DNA of 64,000 nt from Kappaphycus alvarezii. Lineage: Eukaryota > Rhodophyta > Florideophyceae > Gigartinales > Solieriaceae. The notes below the pieces were generated by a model. The model had not been told where the DNA came from, made no database searches, and worked only from the letters and a program-made list of their open reading frames with translations. The position numbers were made by a program, and so were the translations under genes. Shown in pieces: positions 34,931 through 44,926 of this stretch. Where the stretch lies: contig NADL03000478.1 in NCBI GenBank assembly GCA_002205965.3, positions 769,001 to 833,000 of the forward strand. The letters run 5' to 3'. Position 1 is the stretch's first letter, and the number at the start of each line of letters is the position of its first letter.

Positions 34931-35320
34931 TGTTAGTGTTACGTTTGCTGACAGTTTACAGTACGCAAGTAGGCATTCAGGCATTACTGTAGTTTACTGT
35001 CAAATCTAGGACTTGAACGTTACGTTTATGCACTGTACAGTGCTGTACGTTTGAGCTGATCGATTTCAGATCAGATCAAGCACATTTTGAGTTAGATTCT
35101 TACCGTCGTCTATATAGCTTCGAGAAAATTCCTTCGATCATCCAGAAGCACGAGCTGACTTGCCTCGAGGCCCATACAAGCCACGGTCGACCCCCATTTT
35201 CTGCCTGAGAAAAGTTCCTCACCACCTTCTCCTCTCTCATCTCTCTTTTCGGTCCTTCACTCCTTTTTTCTCTCCTCCCACTTTTCCTTTTTCATTTTTG
35301 GTTATTTGGGGAAGAAACTC
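34931..35320 (+). mobile_element. 3' LTR of the copia relic
   Basis: A polypurine tract (AGGGGGAG, 34923-34930) is followed by TGTTAGTGTTACG, a typical copia LTR start. The next ~390 bases align with the solo LTR at 3400-3855, including a palindromic GCACTGTACAGTGC word and a CTATATAG box near 35110 that may be the LTR promoter. The 3' end is uncertain because the two copies diverge in the CT-rich region. Confidence 0.75.
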
Positions 35321-35980
35321 GTTCCCTCGGCTTTCCAGAACTCGAACAATGTTCTTCATCGTTCTTCGGTCAAATGTTTTCATTAGCCACTCATCAATTG
35401 CTTAGATGACACGCGTAGGACTCTGGTATAGAATAAAGCTACTCCAATCAAACGATTAGTAGAATTTGATTATAAATAACGATAAATTTTTCATAGAGAG
35501 CATCTCTTTGACGAAAAGATCATTAACATTATAACGATAAAACTGTAATGATTTTTCTGAAGTTAGCGACCTTCTAGTACGTCATTATTTACTTATGCTT
35601 TTCACATTTTCTTTGGGTTACCTATAAAGTCGGTCAAAATGACAGGAAAGGAAAAATGGAGTCCATTATGTTGATAAAAGCAATGCAATGCCCAAGACTG
35701 CCGTTTCCTCCAAGGTCATTCGGGTCAGATAATGACTTTTAGGTGGGGGGAGGGAAGAGGTGCATAAAGTAACGGGCAGGAGGTACGGGCCGTGTTTTCA
35801 TGTGTGTGGTGCTCTTATTCACACCTATGCGCACGTGTGCTTACCTTTACGACCCTACCCAAAACGGGGCAAAAACGCATTTCTCCAAATCAACTAGAAT
35901 TTGGTCCAAGCCTCGTGGCCTTTCTATCCCCTAACTCCATGCACGCTGCATGATTAATTTCGATAACGGTGGGAAAGCTT
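35321..35980. other. Intergenic, no feature recognised
   Basis: May include the distal end of the copia LTR. No coding sequence or repeat was recognised. Confidence 0.4.
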
Positions 35981-37160
35981 GAACTTGCGTGCATCACGCC
36001 GCCGTGCGTGATCTTAACGCGGCACCTCGTAATTATTCACGAATTGCCTTGGTACTCTAAACCTCACGCAGTGCATCCAGTGAGAGTGCACCACGCACGG
36101 CCCGATCAGCGCACAGTGTGGGAATATTAATCTCCTATTCTCTCTTCCTCTTCACCTTCTTCGTCACTTCCATCCTCATTTTTTACCATTGGATCGCCCC
36201 TACTGAGCACGCGCATCTACCGACGGCTGAGAGACTTCATTATGGTTTCGTCTAATACTGCTATGCTTTGAATGTTTGAGCCGTCGCCCGTGGAGACCGC
36301 TAAGAATGGTACACACAGCCAAGTACCTATCCTGATCCGACCTTACCTCCATTTTGGTAGCAGGGGTGCAAACGCGAAGAACGGAGTGGTTTGGTGTTCC
36401 TATATCACCGAAAAGTAACTTGGATTCGGCGTCGTCATCGGCAGAAAAGGAGTATTCTCAAGTTTGAGTCTGAACCCGAACTACCTCCATCATATCCTTT
36501 TCATCAGCTTTAGGACCTGTAGATGGTGTGTACGAATAGTCAGATGCGCTAAGTTCCTCCGGCTCATTTACAAGCCCTTTCGCTGTCAGATGGCGCGTTG
36601 AAGCACAGCTGGCGACGCACTCAATCATATCGTCCCCGTTCGGTCGGGCGCTCTGAGGGTGATTACGTTTAGAAAGGGGGAGACCAGGGTGAAGCTAAAG
36701 GTTCATGAGGCACGTATGCCGGCCCCGCTGGGTACGAAGTGTCAAACGGCGTTGAGTCACCCTCAATGAGGTTGAAGTCGCCTCTCAAGGTCGGATCAGG
36801 ACGGGTACTTATCTGTGTGCCATCATCGTTAGCGGTCTTCACGGGCAACGGCTCAAACATGCAAAGCACAGCGGCATTAGACGAAACTATAATTACGTCT
36901 CTCAGCCGTCAGCAGATGCTCGTGCTGAGTAGGGGCGATCCACTGGTAAGAAATGAGGAGGGAAGTGACGAAGAAGGCCAAAGAGGGAGAGAGAGCAGGA
37001 GCGTGATCCTCCCGCACTGCATGATGATCGGCGGCCGTGTGTGATGCACGCTCATTGGATGCACTGCGTGAGGTTTAGAGTGACATTACCAAGGCAATTC
37101 GTGAATGATCACGAGGCGCTGCGCGAAGATCACGCTCGACGGCATGATGCACGCAAGTTC
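35981..37160. mobile_element. Foldback-like element with ~365-bp inverted arms
   Basis: The left arm 35981-36344 and right arm 36787-37160 are imperfect reverse complements along their whole length. Examples of shared blocks are GAACTTGCGTGCATCA, ACGAATTGCCTTGGTA, CTCTAAACCTCACGCAGTGC, TTCTTCGTCACTTCC, TGGATCGCCCCTACT, CTGATCCGACCTT. The 442-bp spacer (36345-36786) holds only a 66-codon frame at its right edge. There is no transposase and no clear target duplication, although the right flank repeats ACGCAAGTT. Candidates are a non-autonomous Mutator-like element with long terminal repeats, a foldback element, or an inverted local duplication. Confidence 0.8.
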
Positions 37161-37348
37161 ACGCAAGTTAACGCTTGTATGTTCGTCTTTTATCATTGGT
37201 GTACAGTCCAAATGTGCAACGTTGCAAAGTACTTAAAATTAAGTTGGAATTTGGAGACTAAGCTCTGCGTGTTGCTGCGCGCGACAAATTACGGATGCTG
37301 CACATGTTGACCAGATTGAGTAGCTAAGCTTCTGATACAGGCGAGTCT

Positions 37349-38760
37349 TCACTCCCCAGTCGAGCATCCGCTACGAGACGCTACTGCTGCCGCGTATGTC
37401 TCTATAACCTTGGATGTTTCTAAAGAGGGTGTTCCTAACGAGTCGAAGGCTAGTGGTACAAAATCCCATCCTAGCCTTGATCGTCCCGGCATTGCCTCGC
37501 CTGGAATCGCTGCCACTTTCGTAGCTAAGTCTCTCTTCTTCCGCTTTCCTGCTGCGTTTGCAACAGCTCGCGCTTCTCGTGCTGCCATTGACTTATAGCT
37601 CTCTTGGAACGGGGATGATACAGTCACGTCATACGCCACCGGAGAGGGGACTGGGTGTTTTTTGCATCAGACCTTGGGTACACCAGAATGTCCGCGGGTC
37701 GCGCGTTCAGTCCAGGAAGTAGGTACTTCACTTCGTATTGAACGCTGACTCCTGCTGCCTTTAACAGCTCTCGGCCAAGTATCGTTACCACCGCTGTGTG
37801 ACGGTTGGTCCATCCGAGGCCTTTGTTGCATAAGTCTGCTGCATGGTCTCCTAGAGCGTCCATGGGCCTGTGGCACTCCGCGCACCGCAGCGGAGCAGTG
37901 TCATCAAATACGGGCACTCCCAGATGGCGACGGGGCATTACTGTCCACATCTCGTCGTACGTTCGGTTGACCGCAGACGGATGCGCAGTCAGGAACGCTG
38001 CTGCAGGCGTCCCCATGTATGCTTGGCGGCGAATCCTTCGCCGAATATCTTCTTCCGAGTGCGTTGCGGGGTTGGGGAATCTCGCCCATTCATCATCCTT
38101 CCAGAAGGACTTTGCTGCCGACTCGCACCAGGCTCGATATAGAACGTTGTGTGGATTATCGGGCTTGGCAGCAAGGCTGGCCGCTGTCAGTGCTTCTGGA
38201 AGACTGCCTTGTTCGTTCGGAAAGGATGCTTGGAGCTGTCGTACAAAGTCCCGAAGGTGTCCATCCGCTTCCGCGTACTTATACTCACGATGTTCTAACG
38301 CATCGGGCTCGTCAGGGCATCGCAGTTGCTCGGCTTCAATAATTCTCGCCGCATACGCTGCGATATTGAGCGTCGCAACAGGTGTGAAGCCATGGCCGCC
38401 ATATCGCAAAGGTAAGGATACCTGCTGTCGAACTGCACCGGTCATCGGCACATTATTGGAGCGCGAGTAGAATTCCAACTGTTCTTCATCAAATCTCATT
38501 GCAATGGCAGTGGACACATCCGGCGGCGTTAGCTTCACCACATGTTGAAGCTTCCATGCCGAGGCACATACTCGGTGAAGATGAAACGGGTGCGAGCGTC
38601 TCCGATACCGTCGATCAGCGATAAAGTGTTCTTACAGCCGCTGATTTTCTCATTGAGAAAGTTTTCCATGAATTGGGGCGTTCCAATCGGGGCGCCGAGG
38701 AGGTCGATGCCTTCAGTGGAAAAGTCTTTCGCAGCAGCGTGCATGGGGCTAAATTTGACC
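37349..38760 (-). pseudogene. Non-LTR retrotransposon, 3' half (RT end and restriction-like endonuclease)
   Basis: Read on minus, it starts in the RT connection region (GIDLLGAPIGTPQFMENFLN at about 38710-38650), passes through a thumb-like region and a long open frame 38541-37624. That frame has a Cys/His knuckle (CAECHRPMDALGDHAADLC) followed by a restriction-like endonuclease segment with H-x(21)-E and NARPADILVYPR, as in R2/NeSL-type LINEs. A tail continues to 37349 in another frame. The shift at A6 (T6 on plus, 37658-37663) and the one at about 38541 each need only one added base. The polymerase core (palm motifs) is missing, so this is a 5'-truncated copy. It abuts, head to head, a plus-strand copy of a related element. 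Confidence 0.7.
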
Positions 38761-39900
38761 CCATGCTCTTCACCTGCGAAGTCCAGAACCGAGTCCTCTC
38801 CGCTGCCATTTGGCTTCCTTCGTGGCACCCCACGTCCGCAATTGCCCTGATCGCCTCTGACTCTCCCACCTCCGCCACGGCGCCTGCCACTACGGACAGA
38901 GCACCCTCGCCGTACCTCGTCGCCGCTCTTCGCCTGCCCCGGTCGAAGTCTCCGCCCACCCGCCTCCCAGTGGTATGCCGCAATATAGCCATCCACCCAA
39001 CCGCTTCTTCGATCCACCCCAAGTTGGCAAAGGTGCATACCCCCCAACCTGCTCGTCAACAACGGGCCAAAAGAATTTGCTTTTGTCTCCACCCCTCGCA
39101 ACCAGCGCCCACTCCGCAACGCCTTGTTTCTTCGCGACGCCCTGACCACCGGGGGCGTCCCCGGCTCTATCACCGTCGTTCCCACAGGTGATCCCCATGC
39201 GAACTTAGTCTGTGCCGCCGCCGACTCTCCAACACACGCAATCCGCGTAGGACGCCTTCCGCGGCCACTCGCTATCCTCCGTTCCTCCCATCACCTTGTC
39301 TCCCCCCTCCCCAATCATCTCTCACTGCCATTCCCTTGCTGCTGCCCAGTACCTCCTACCCACCCTCCAAGCCGTAGTCGCCTGCCTCTCCAACCCCTCC
39401 TGTGCTTGGTGGCCCAGGCAATACTTTACCAACGTGCTGCGGTTCCCCATCTCGGACATTACAGCTCGCTATCCGCCAACCCCGAGGCCTTGCCCCAGCC
39501 CCTTCCACCTCGGAATGAAGGTCGCCCCACTCACTGAACCTACCCAACGATGCCACCCCCTCCATTGTCTTTGCTCTCCCCGTTCCCACCCTGACCTATC
39601 TGCCAGACGCCCTTCGACTTCCTTTCCATTCCCAGGTGGCCAGTCTCTGCAAGCGCTTCGTTAAGACCCGCTCTACACAGGCGTGCACTGACCGCCTCCA
39701 CAGGCTCACGGCTCTCGCAAAATTCGTTCCACACAACAATGGCCGAGGGGAACCCCGAATCTGTCATCGCCCCAGCCTGGTTGCCTATTTTAAGCAAAGG
39801 ATCTATCCAGCATAACGGGGGCAGTGGTCCTGTCTCCTTGAAGCTACTGACGCCTTCGGCGCAGTTCTCCATCGAAAAGCAGTTTCTACTCGCTCCCCAT
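38761..39900 (+). other. Pro/Ser/Thr-rich leader region of the plus-strand LINE copy
   Basis: C-rich sequence with low stop density. Plus-strand frames (38673-39191, 39124-39537) are proline- and arginine-rich and have no domain I recognise. The position upstream of the RT region suggests the 5' UTR or first ORF of the plus-strand retrotransposon, but the exact junction with the minus-strand copy cannot be fixed. Confidence 0.35.
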
Positions 39901-42240
39901 AAGACCGGTGTAAACGGGCGTTGCTCAACGGGTCCCCGCACAAAACCTCCCATGCCCTCACTGCTGCGGCCCGACCGGTCCCGCCCACCGTGGCAAATGC
40001 AGACACGCACCGCTCCCTCCATTCCACTCCTTCCCACTCCGTCAACCGAACCGACAGAGGCGCCTTGCCCCCGCCGTACAAGTCCACCGAGGCTGAACTT
40101 CGCGAAAAGCTGCGACAACTCCCTTACCACAGCAGTCCTGGTCCGGATGGACTTCGCCCCTCCATACTCAAAGTTCTAGCACATGCCCCCGGCGGCGCTG
40201 AGCCCTCGAATTTGGTCCTCAAGTGGTTCACCGCTTTCATCAACACCCTGGTCAACGACAATTGCCCCACTGAGACTAGCAAGTACTTCGCTAGTGCTAC
40301 CCTCTTTGGTCTGCCGAAAGATGAAGCCGGTCGCACCCTCCGCCCGATGGGCATTGGCCTTGCCATCCTTCGACTTGTTGAGCGCCTGACAATGAAACGA
40401 ATTCGGAATGATCAAGAGATGTCCAACTATCTCCAGCCTTATCAACTCTGCGTAAGCGTGCCGTGTGCTACGGAAGCCATCGTGCATGCCGCTCGGGCTC
40501 GCATCTGCGATCTGCAGAACAATGACACCGCCTACGTCCTCATTCAGGTTGAAGCCCGAAACTCCTTTACCTCCATTGAGGTTCCGAAAATCTTTCAGGC
40601 TATCCGCCGCATCCCTGCAGCCGCATGTTGGGTTCACTTCCTCAACGGGGCTCCTTCCCGCCTTGCTTCGGCCGTTATCTCATATGGAGTCGAACTGGCA
40701 CGCAAGAGAGCGACCTCTCAGCATGTTGCCCTTTGCTATGGCCCTCCACTCTCTTGTGCAAGGCCTGGCATTCAATTTCCCCGCCCTTCCTCTTCACACA
40801 TGGTACGCGTGTGATGGGACCCTCATTGTTCCCATCCCACAAGCCCGGCCTGTTCCCCATTATATGCGCTTGATCGGCCCGAACCTCGGCAAATTAACCT
40901 CAATCCCCACCAAACATTGGCCTGGTGGTCCTCTCTCTCACCTCACCCTTCTTACATGACCTGCCATGCGACGTCCTCTCTTCGAACGCTATAACAGTTC
41001 TTGGTAGCTCGATCGGCACCCGGCTGCATGGACTTCCTTGGCCCTCAAAGCCCTTCAGAGGGCGGAGTCACTTTGGACATCCCTCTCCTCTATGAAAGAG
41101 CCCCAGATCTCTTATCATATTCTCCGGTTCTGTGCCTCCTCTTGTCTGATTATGCACTTGTTCCGCTCAACCCCGTCGAACATTACTTCACTACTTGACA
41201 ACGCTCTGGACAAGGAGTTGCGAAGTGTTTTTGAGCAAGTTCACCGGAAGATGTCCGACATCGCATGGCTCAAGGCCAGGCTGCCTTTCCGACATAGTGG
41301 CCTCGGCCTCACTCCCTGCCCTCCCATCGACGTCATCGCTTACACCGACTCAAACGATACAAACATGGCCCTCATTCGACGACTTCTGCACCAACCCCGC
41401 GCATGTCGCCAGGGTTCTAGCCCCATCATACGACACCCTGGCAATCAGTTTACACCTCCCTGCAAAACTATGACTAGAGGCACTCTCATCACGCTCCCAC
41501 CACCTCGACCACAACGCCGCCCGTTCCCTCCAGGACTAGATCTCCCATAACTTCCACCTCTCCTGCCTCTCCCTGCCAAACTCAGCGGTCCCTACCGCCT
41601 TTTCTTCGCACCTTTTTTTCTCGTTTGGCCTCTTCTGCCCTATCCATGGCTTCCGACCCCTTCTAAACACTCTCACTGCCTTCCACGGACCTATACACCT
41701 CCGGGGAGATATGGCGCACGACGGTCGACCTTCGATTAGGCAACCAATTATTCTGCGACCTCCAGCGTTGCCCTGGTTGCCTTGGAAGGTAACTATACTG
41801 TACTGTTCCCCCTCTCCTCGACACCATGGGCCATCACGCAACAACCTGCAAAAGGTGGTGTGCGTGCAGAGCGCCGCCACAACCGTCTTCGGGAAATGCT
41901 ATACCACGAACTTTAAGCCTCGGCCATTTCCCTCACCGTATTTCGGGAGCGGGTCTTTGCCGCTGACCTCTACAACAGCCCAGCCAAAAAGCGCGCAATG
42001 GACCTCTTCATCGATCAACTTTTACTTGCGCCCGTAGGAAGGGGATTAGATGTGACCATTGTCAGCCCTCACTCCGTGCCATATCGCAAGCAGGTAGATG
42101 GAAGTCTCTCCGCACTGACCCAGGCCGAACGGCGCAAAGAGGAACGTTGCGCGATACCGTGTCGTGCCGAAGGTGGATATCTACATGACCTTGGCAACTT
42201 TACATCTGGTTGTCAAGGGTAGCACGCCCTCCCTCAGTAC
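39901..42240 (+). pseudogene. Non-LTR retrotransposon reverse transcriptase relic
   Basis: In plus-strand frames: SSPGPDGLRPSIL (RT motif 1), ATLFGLPKDEAGRTLRPMGI (motif 2), QLCVSVPCATEAIVHAAR, then VLIQVEARNSFTSI where the first catalytic Asp of the D-A-x-N-A-F box is Glu. In another frame, WYACDGTLIVP stands where Y-A-D-D is expected, so a second catalytic Asp is Cys. Distal segments (41000-41550 and 41998-42222) correspond to the thumb and C-terminal region; VGRGLDVTIVSPHSVPYRKQ is related to VAYDVTVSSPFQESYKSM of the minus-strand copy. Many shifts and stops are present. The element is inactive. Confidence 0.7.
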
Positions 42241-43098
42241 CGGAATCTGAAGGCACATCATTGTGTTGCGCCGAATGCGCCGAATCGGCACAACACGTCT
42301 CCAGGCGTTTGTTGTACAATATACTGCCGTCACGTAGAATCACCGAATCCTCCGCACATACCCCACAACCTAATTCTAGACGGGGCTCATACTGTACAGT
42401 ACTGTGTTGTGCGGTACATGGTCGTTTCCTGGACTGAAATAGGAGGTCTTTTTCTCTCTTTCTCTCTCATGTTAACCAGAAAAAATTGCACCCCTCTTAC
42501 AGTGGTTTGAACCCGTTTGACTGGCTGCTGGTTCACAATCAAAATTGATCATCGTACCACGCCCCTGGATTACAGAGGGGGGAACTGGACTGCCCCCCCA
42601 GCCGGCTCCCACTTTTGACCGACCCATGTACATTGTAACAACATATACAGTAATTGTATTGAAACTTTTTTGGAGGAAAAACTAAGGAGAATGCCAATCA
42701 GGGCGCTCGTCCTTGTTCAATCCGCCTCCACCTCGTAAGATGCATTGTATTTTACAATGTCGACAAGATTGACTGTCTTTCTGGAATCATTTCTCGATGA
42801 AAGCCATATCACTCGAGCTCTGCTCTAGCCGGTTTATGGATTTACACGAGACCGGGAATCTGCAGTCGGATCATTACGGTTAAAACTGTAGCGCAGTGAC
42901 TGCGCTTCACGCATTGCTCAGTCTGCTGGCTATTAACCGGATCACCACTGAGGGAATTACTTTTACTCAATCGCTGATCATCAACCCCGCATCCGCAGAA
43001 TTTTGACCAACTAGACACGATGTGTCAGTAACTCTCTCGACAAAGCTTTCTGACCAAAATACCAAAAATTACCAGTCATGAATTCAGGGTTATCCTTC
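42241..43098. other. Intergenic, downstream of the peroxidase gene
   Basis: Contains a TACTGTACAGTACTGTG palindromic word near 42391-42407 and a CT microsatellite near 42451-42468. No gene was recognised. It includes the probable 3' UTR of the peroxidase gene. Confidence 0.45.
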
Positions 43099-44461
43099 TC
43101 ACCAGAATTGATACCAAGGCTTCCCAGTACCTGTGCCCTGAAACGCCTTCACTCCATTCTCCTCCAATTTCTGAAATGCAACCGCAAATGCCTTGAAGAA
43201 TGAATCCTCATCCTTTGCAAACTCCACTACATACTTTCGAAAATCCTTATCCCACAACAGGGCCATATCAGCCGGCAACATCATCAAGTCCCCGGTTGGA
43301 TCCTCAAACTGGTCCGGTCCGTCCCACTGCTTCAAAGTCCACGTATTTTCCAATAGCTCCTTAAAGTACAGATTCGAGAAAGTCGTCGGAGCCCGTGTCC
43401 AAGGCCCAGAATACCCGCTGCGATCTGTGTGACACCGGCCTAGCGCATGTGCCCCAATCAATGCCACCATTTCACGATCGTTAAATCCCTGACGCGTAAA
43501 TATCTCCCGGACATGCCGGATCGTCGCCCCCACTTTACCTTTATCAGGGTCCGGTAAACGACCTTCCGGAGGGCATGCGGTGCTGTCTGCTGCGTCGCGG
43601 CGACCCGGCCTCCATACTATCGTCGGTCCTCCCATATGCTCAATCGCCACGGCACCGGCAAGCTACATCATTACGCGATACGCCCAGTTCATTGCAGCAA
43701 CATGTTAGTCGGATCATCCTCGATCTCAATGTAAAGCCAACTGCGTTACACGCCCCAACAAGCGACCAATTTCTGCTAACTTACCGTCCACAAATCCGCA
43801 TACCTACCGCATCAAAAGCAAGCATAGTAGCGCACAGATACCAGATCAGAGTCACAAGTGCACATGATACGCCACAAAAGATCAAGTCAGCATCTCTCCT
43901 TTCCAGCTTTCGTAGTTACACAGACTTACCATTTGTCAATACGCGTTCACCGCAGCAAAAAAACTGCCCGCAAGGACGCATAGATTCAACTTACGATATA
44001 CCCGGGAAGAGGTTTTTGACAGGCTCCAATGCATCCCTCGCGACATGCAAGCCTGCATTCGCCCCATGATCACTCTCCGGCTTGAATCTCATCGTTGCGC
44101 CGTCACTTCCTCCCGTGTCCGAATTCTTATCATAAGTTCCGCTGGCATGCCAAGCGAGGCGGATAAGGGTAGGCCCCAAGTCATCTTCTTCATCCAACAG
44201 ATCATGAATTGCTGCCGACACCGCGGCGATCTCTTCCTTTGTTGGGGAGGAATCTGTGGGAGCAGCGGCGTAGGCCACTGCGCCAGTGAACGTGGTGGTA
44301 AGAATTGCAGCGGCGGGAAAAAGTGAATGGTGAACGGTCGAAGAAGAATTGGAAGCGGGGCGGAGTTTTTGAGAGGGAGCCCGTGGTGTGGTGGTGGTAA
44401 GACGACGGGTTACGGTGGGGGTGACACGATGGGCTACACGAGAAAGGACGCGAGAAGCCAT
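43099..44461 (-). CDS. Cytochrome c peroxidase, mitochondrial (three exons)
   Basis: Exons on minus are 44461-43995, 43803-43785 and 43662-43099; introns of 191 and 122 nt begin GTAAGT and end TAG. The spliced frame is 1,050 nt (349 residues) with no break. The second exon is only 19 nt and supplies the YADLWT segment, which the fold needs between FPGIS and [12 protein letters not shown]. The N-terminus is Arg/Ser/Thr-rich without acids, then a hydrophobic stretch (about residues 47-66), a bipartite leader suggesting the intermembrane space. Haem-pocket residues are visible: distal RLAWH (Arg101, Trp104, His105), proximal GAHALGRCH (His234) and GPW (Trp250). It should reduce H2O2 using cytochrome c. 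Ascorbate peroxidase is the nearest alternative, but length and the [13 protein letters not shown] region look fungal CcP-like. It is the only host gene here without a frameshift. Confidence 0.93.
43785..43803 (-). other. 19-nt microexon of the peroxidase gene
   Basis: On the minus strand the exon is bounded by GCGGTAG upstream and GTAAGT downstream. It completes a split Ser codon and encodes Tyr-Ala-Asp-Leu-Trp-Thr, matching the conserved S-x-D-L-W/F-x-L-x-G segment of class I peroxidases. Skipping it would shift the frame. Confidence 0.88.
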
Positions 44462-44926
44462 GGTTGAGTATGACTAGTACGTTCTTAGAGGAAGAGGGCA
44501 GAGCTGTAGATCTGGAGGGTTTGATGAGTACAGGATACCCCCGCTTACGAGGACGTGCACTGACCGAATGAAGACACCGCCGATTGGAACAGGATCCTGT
44601 TCTGCTTGTTTCAAGACGCTCAAAATACCCTATCAATAAAGAAAAATACAATAGTTGGATCGATCGAGTCCTGAATAAATCTCGTTAGGTCTCTGTGTCT
44701 ATTTGGTGAAAATACTATGCCAGCACAACCAGCAGGGTTTGCAGGGAATTCAAGTTTTTTTGCTTTGTACTCAAGATTTGAATATCTTCGTACCAGGTGT
44801 TATTTTATACATTCCGTTAATTATTCAAACTTTAAATCGAGCTGTAATGTTTGGCAAGAACTCCACTGCTGCACAGATTTGCTGAAGGGTGAAAATTATA
44901 CGGTTTTACTATGCTACTGTAGACTA
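44462..44926. other. Upstream region of the peroxidase gene
   Basis: The probable promoter and 5' UTR of the peroxidase gene lie directly after 44461. No motif stands out. Short open frames at 44703-44944 are not convincing. Confidence 0.4.

Noticed and set aside
37805..38470. 221-codon plus-strand open frame
   Set aside because: It is antisense to the LINE endonuclease frame, which has recognisable motifs.
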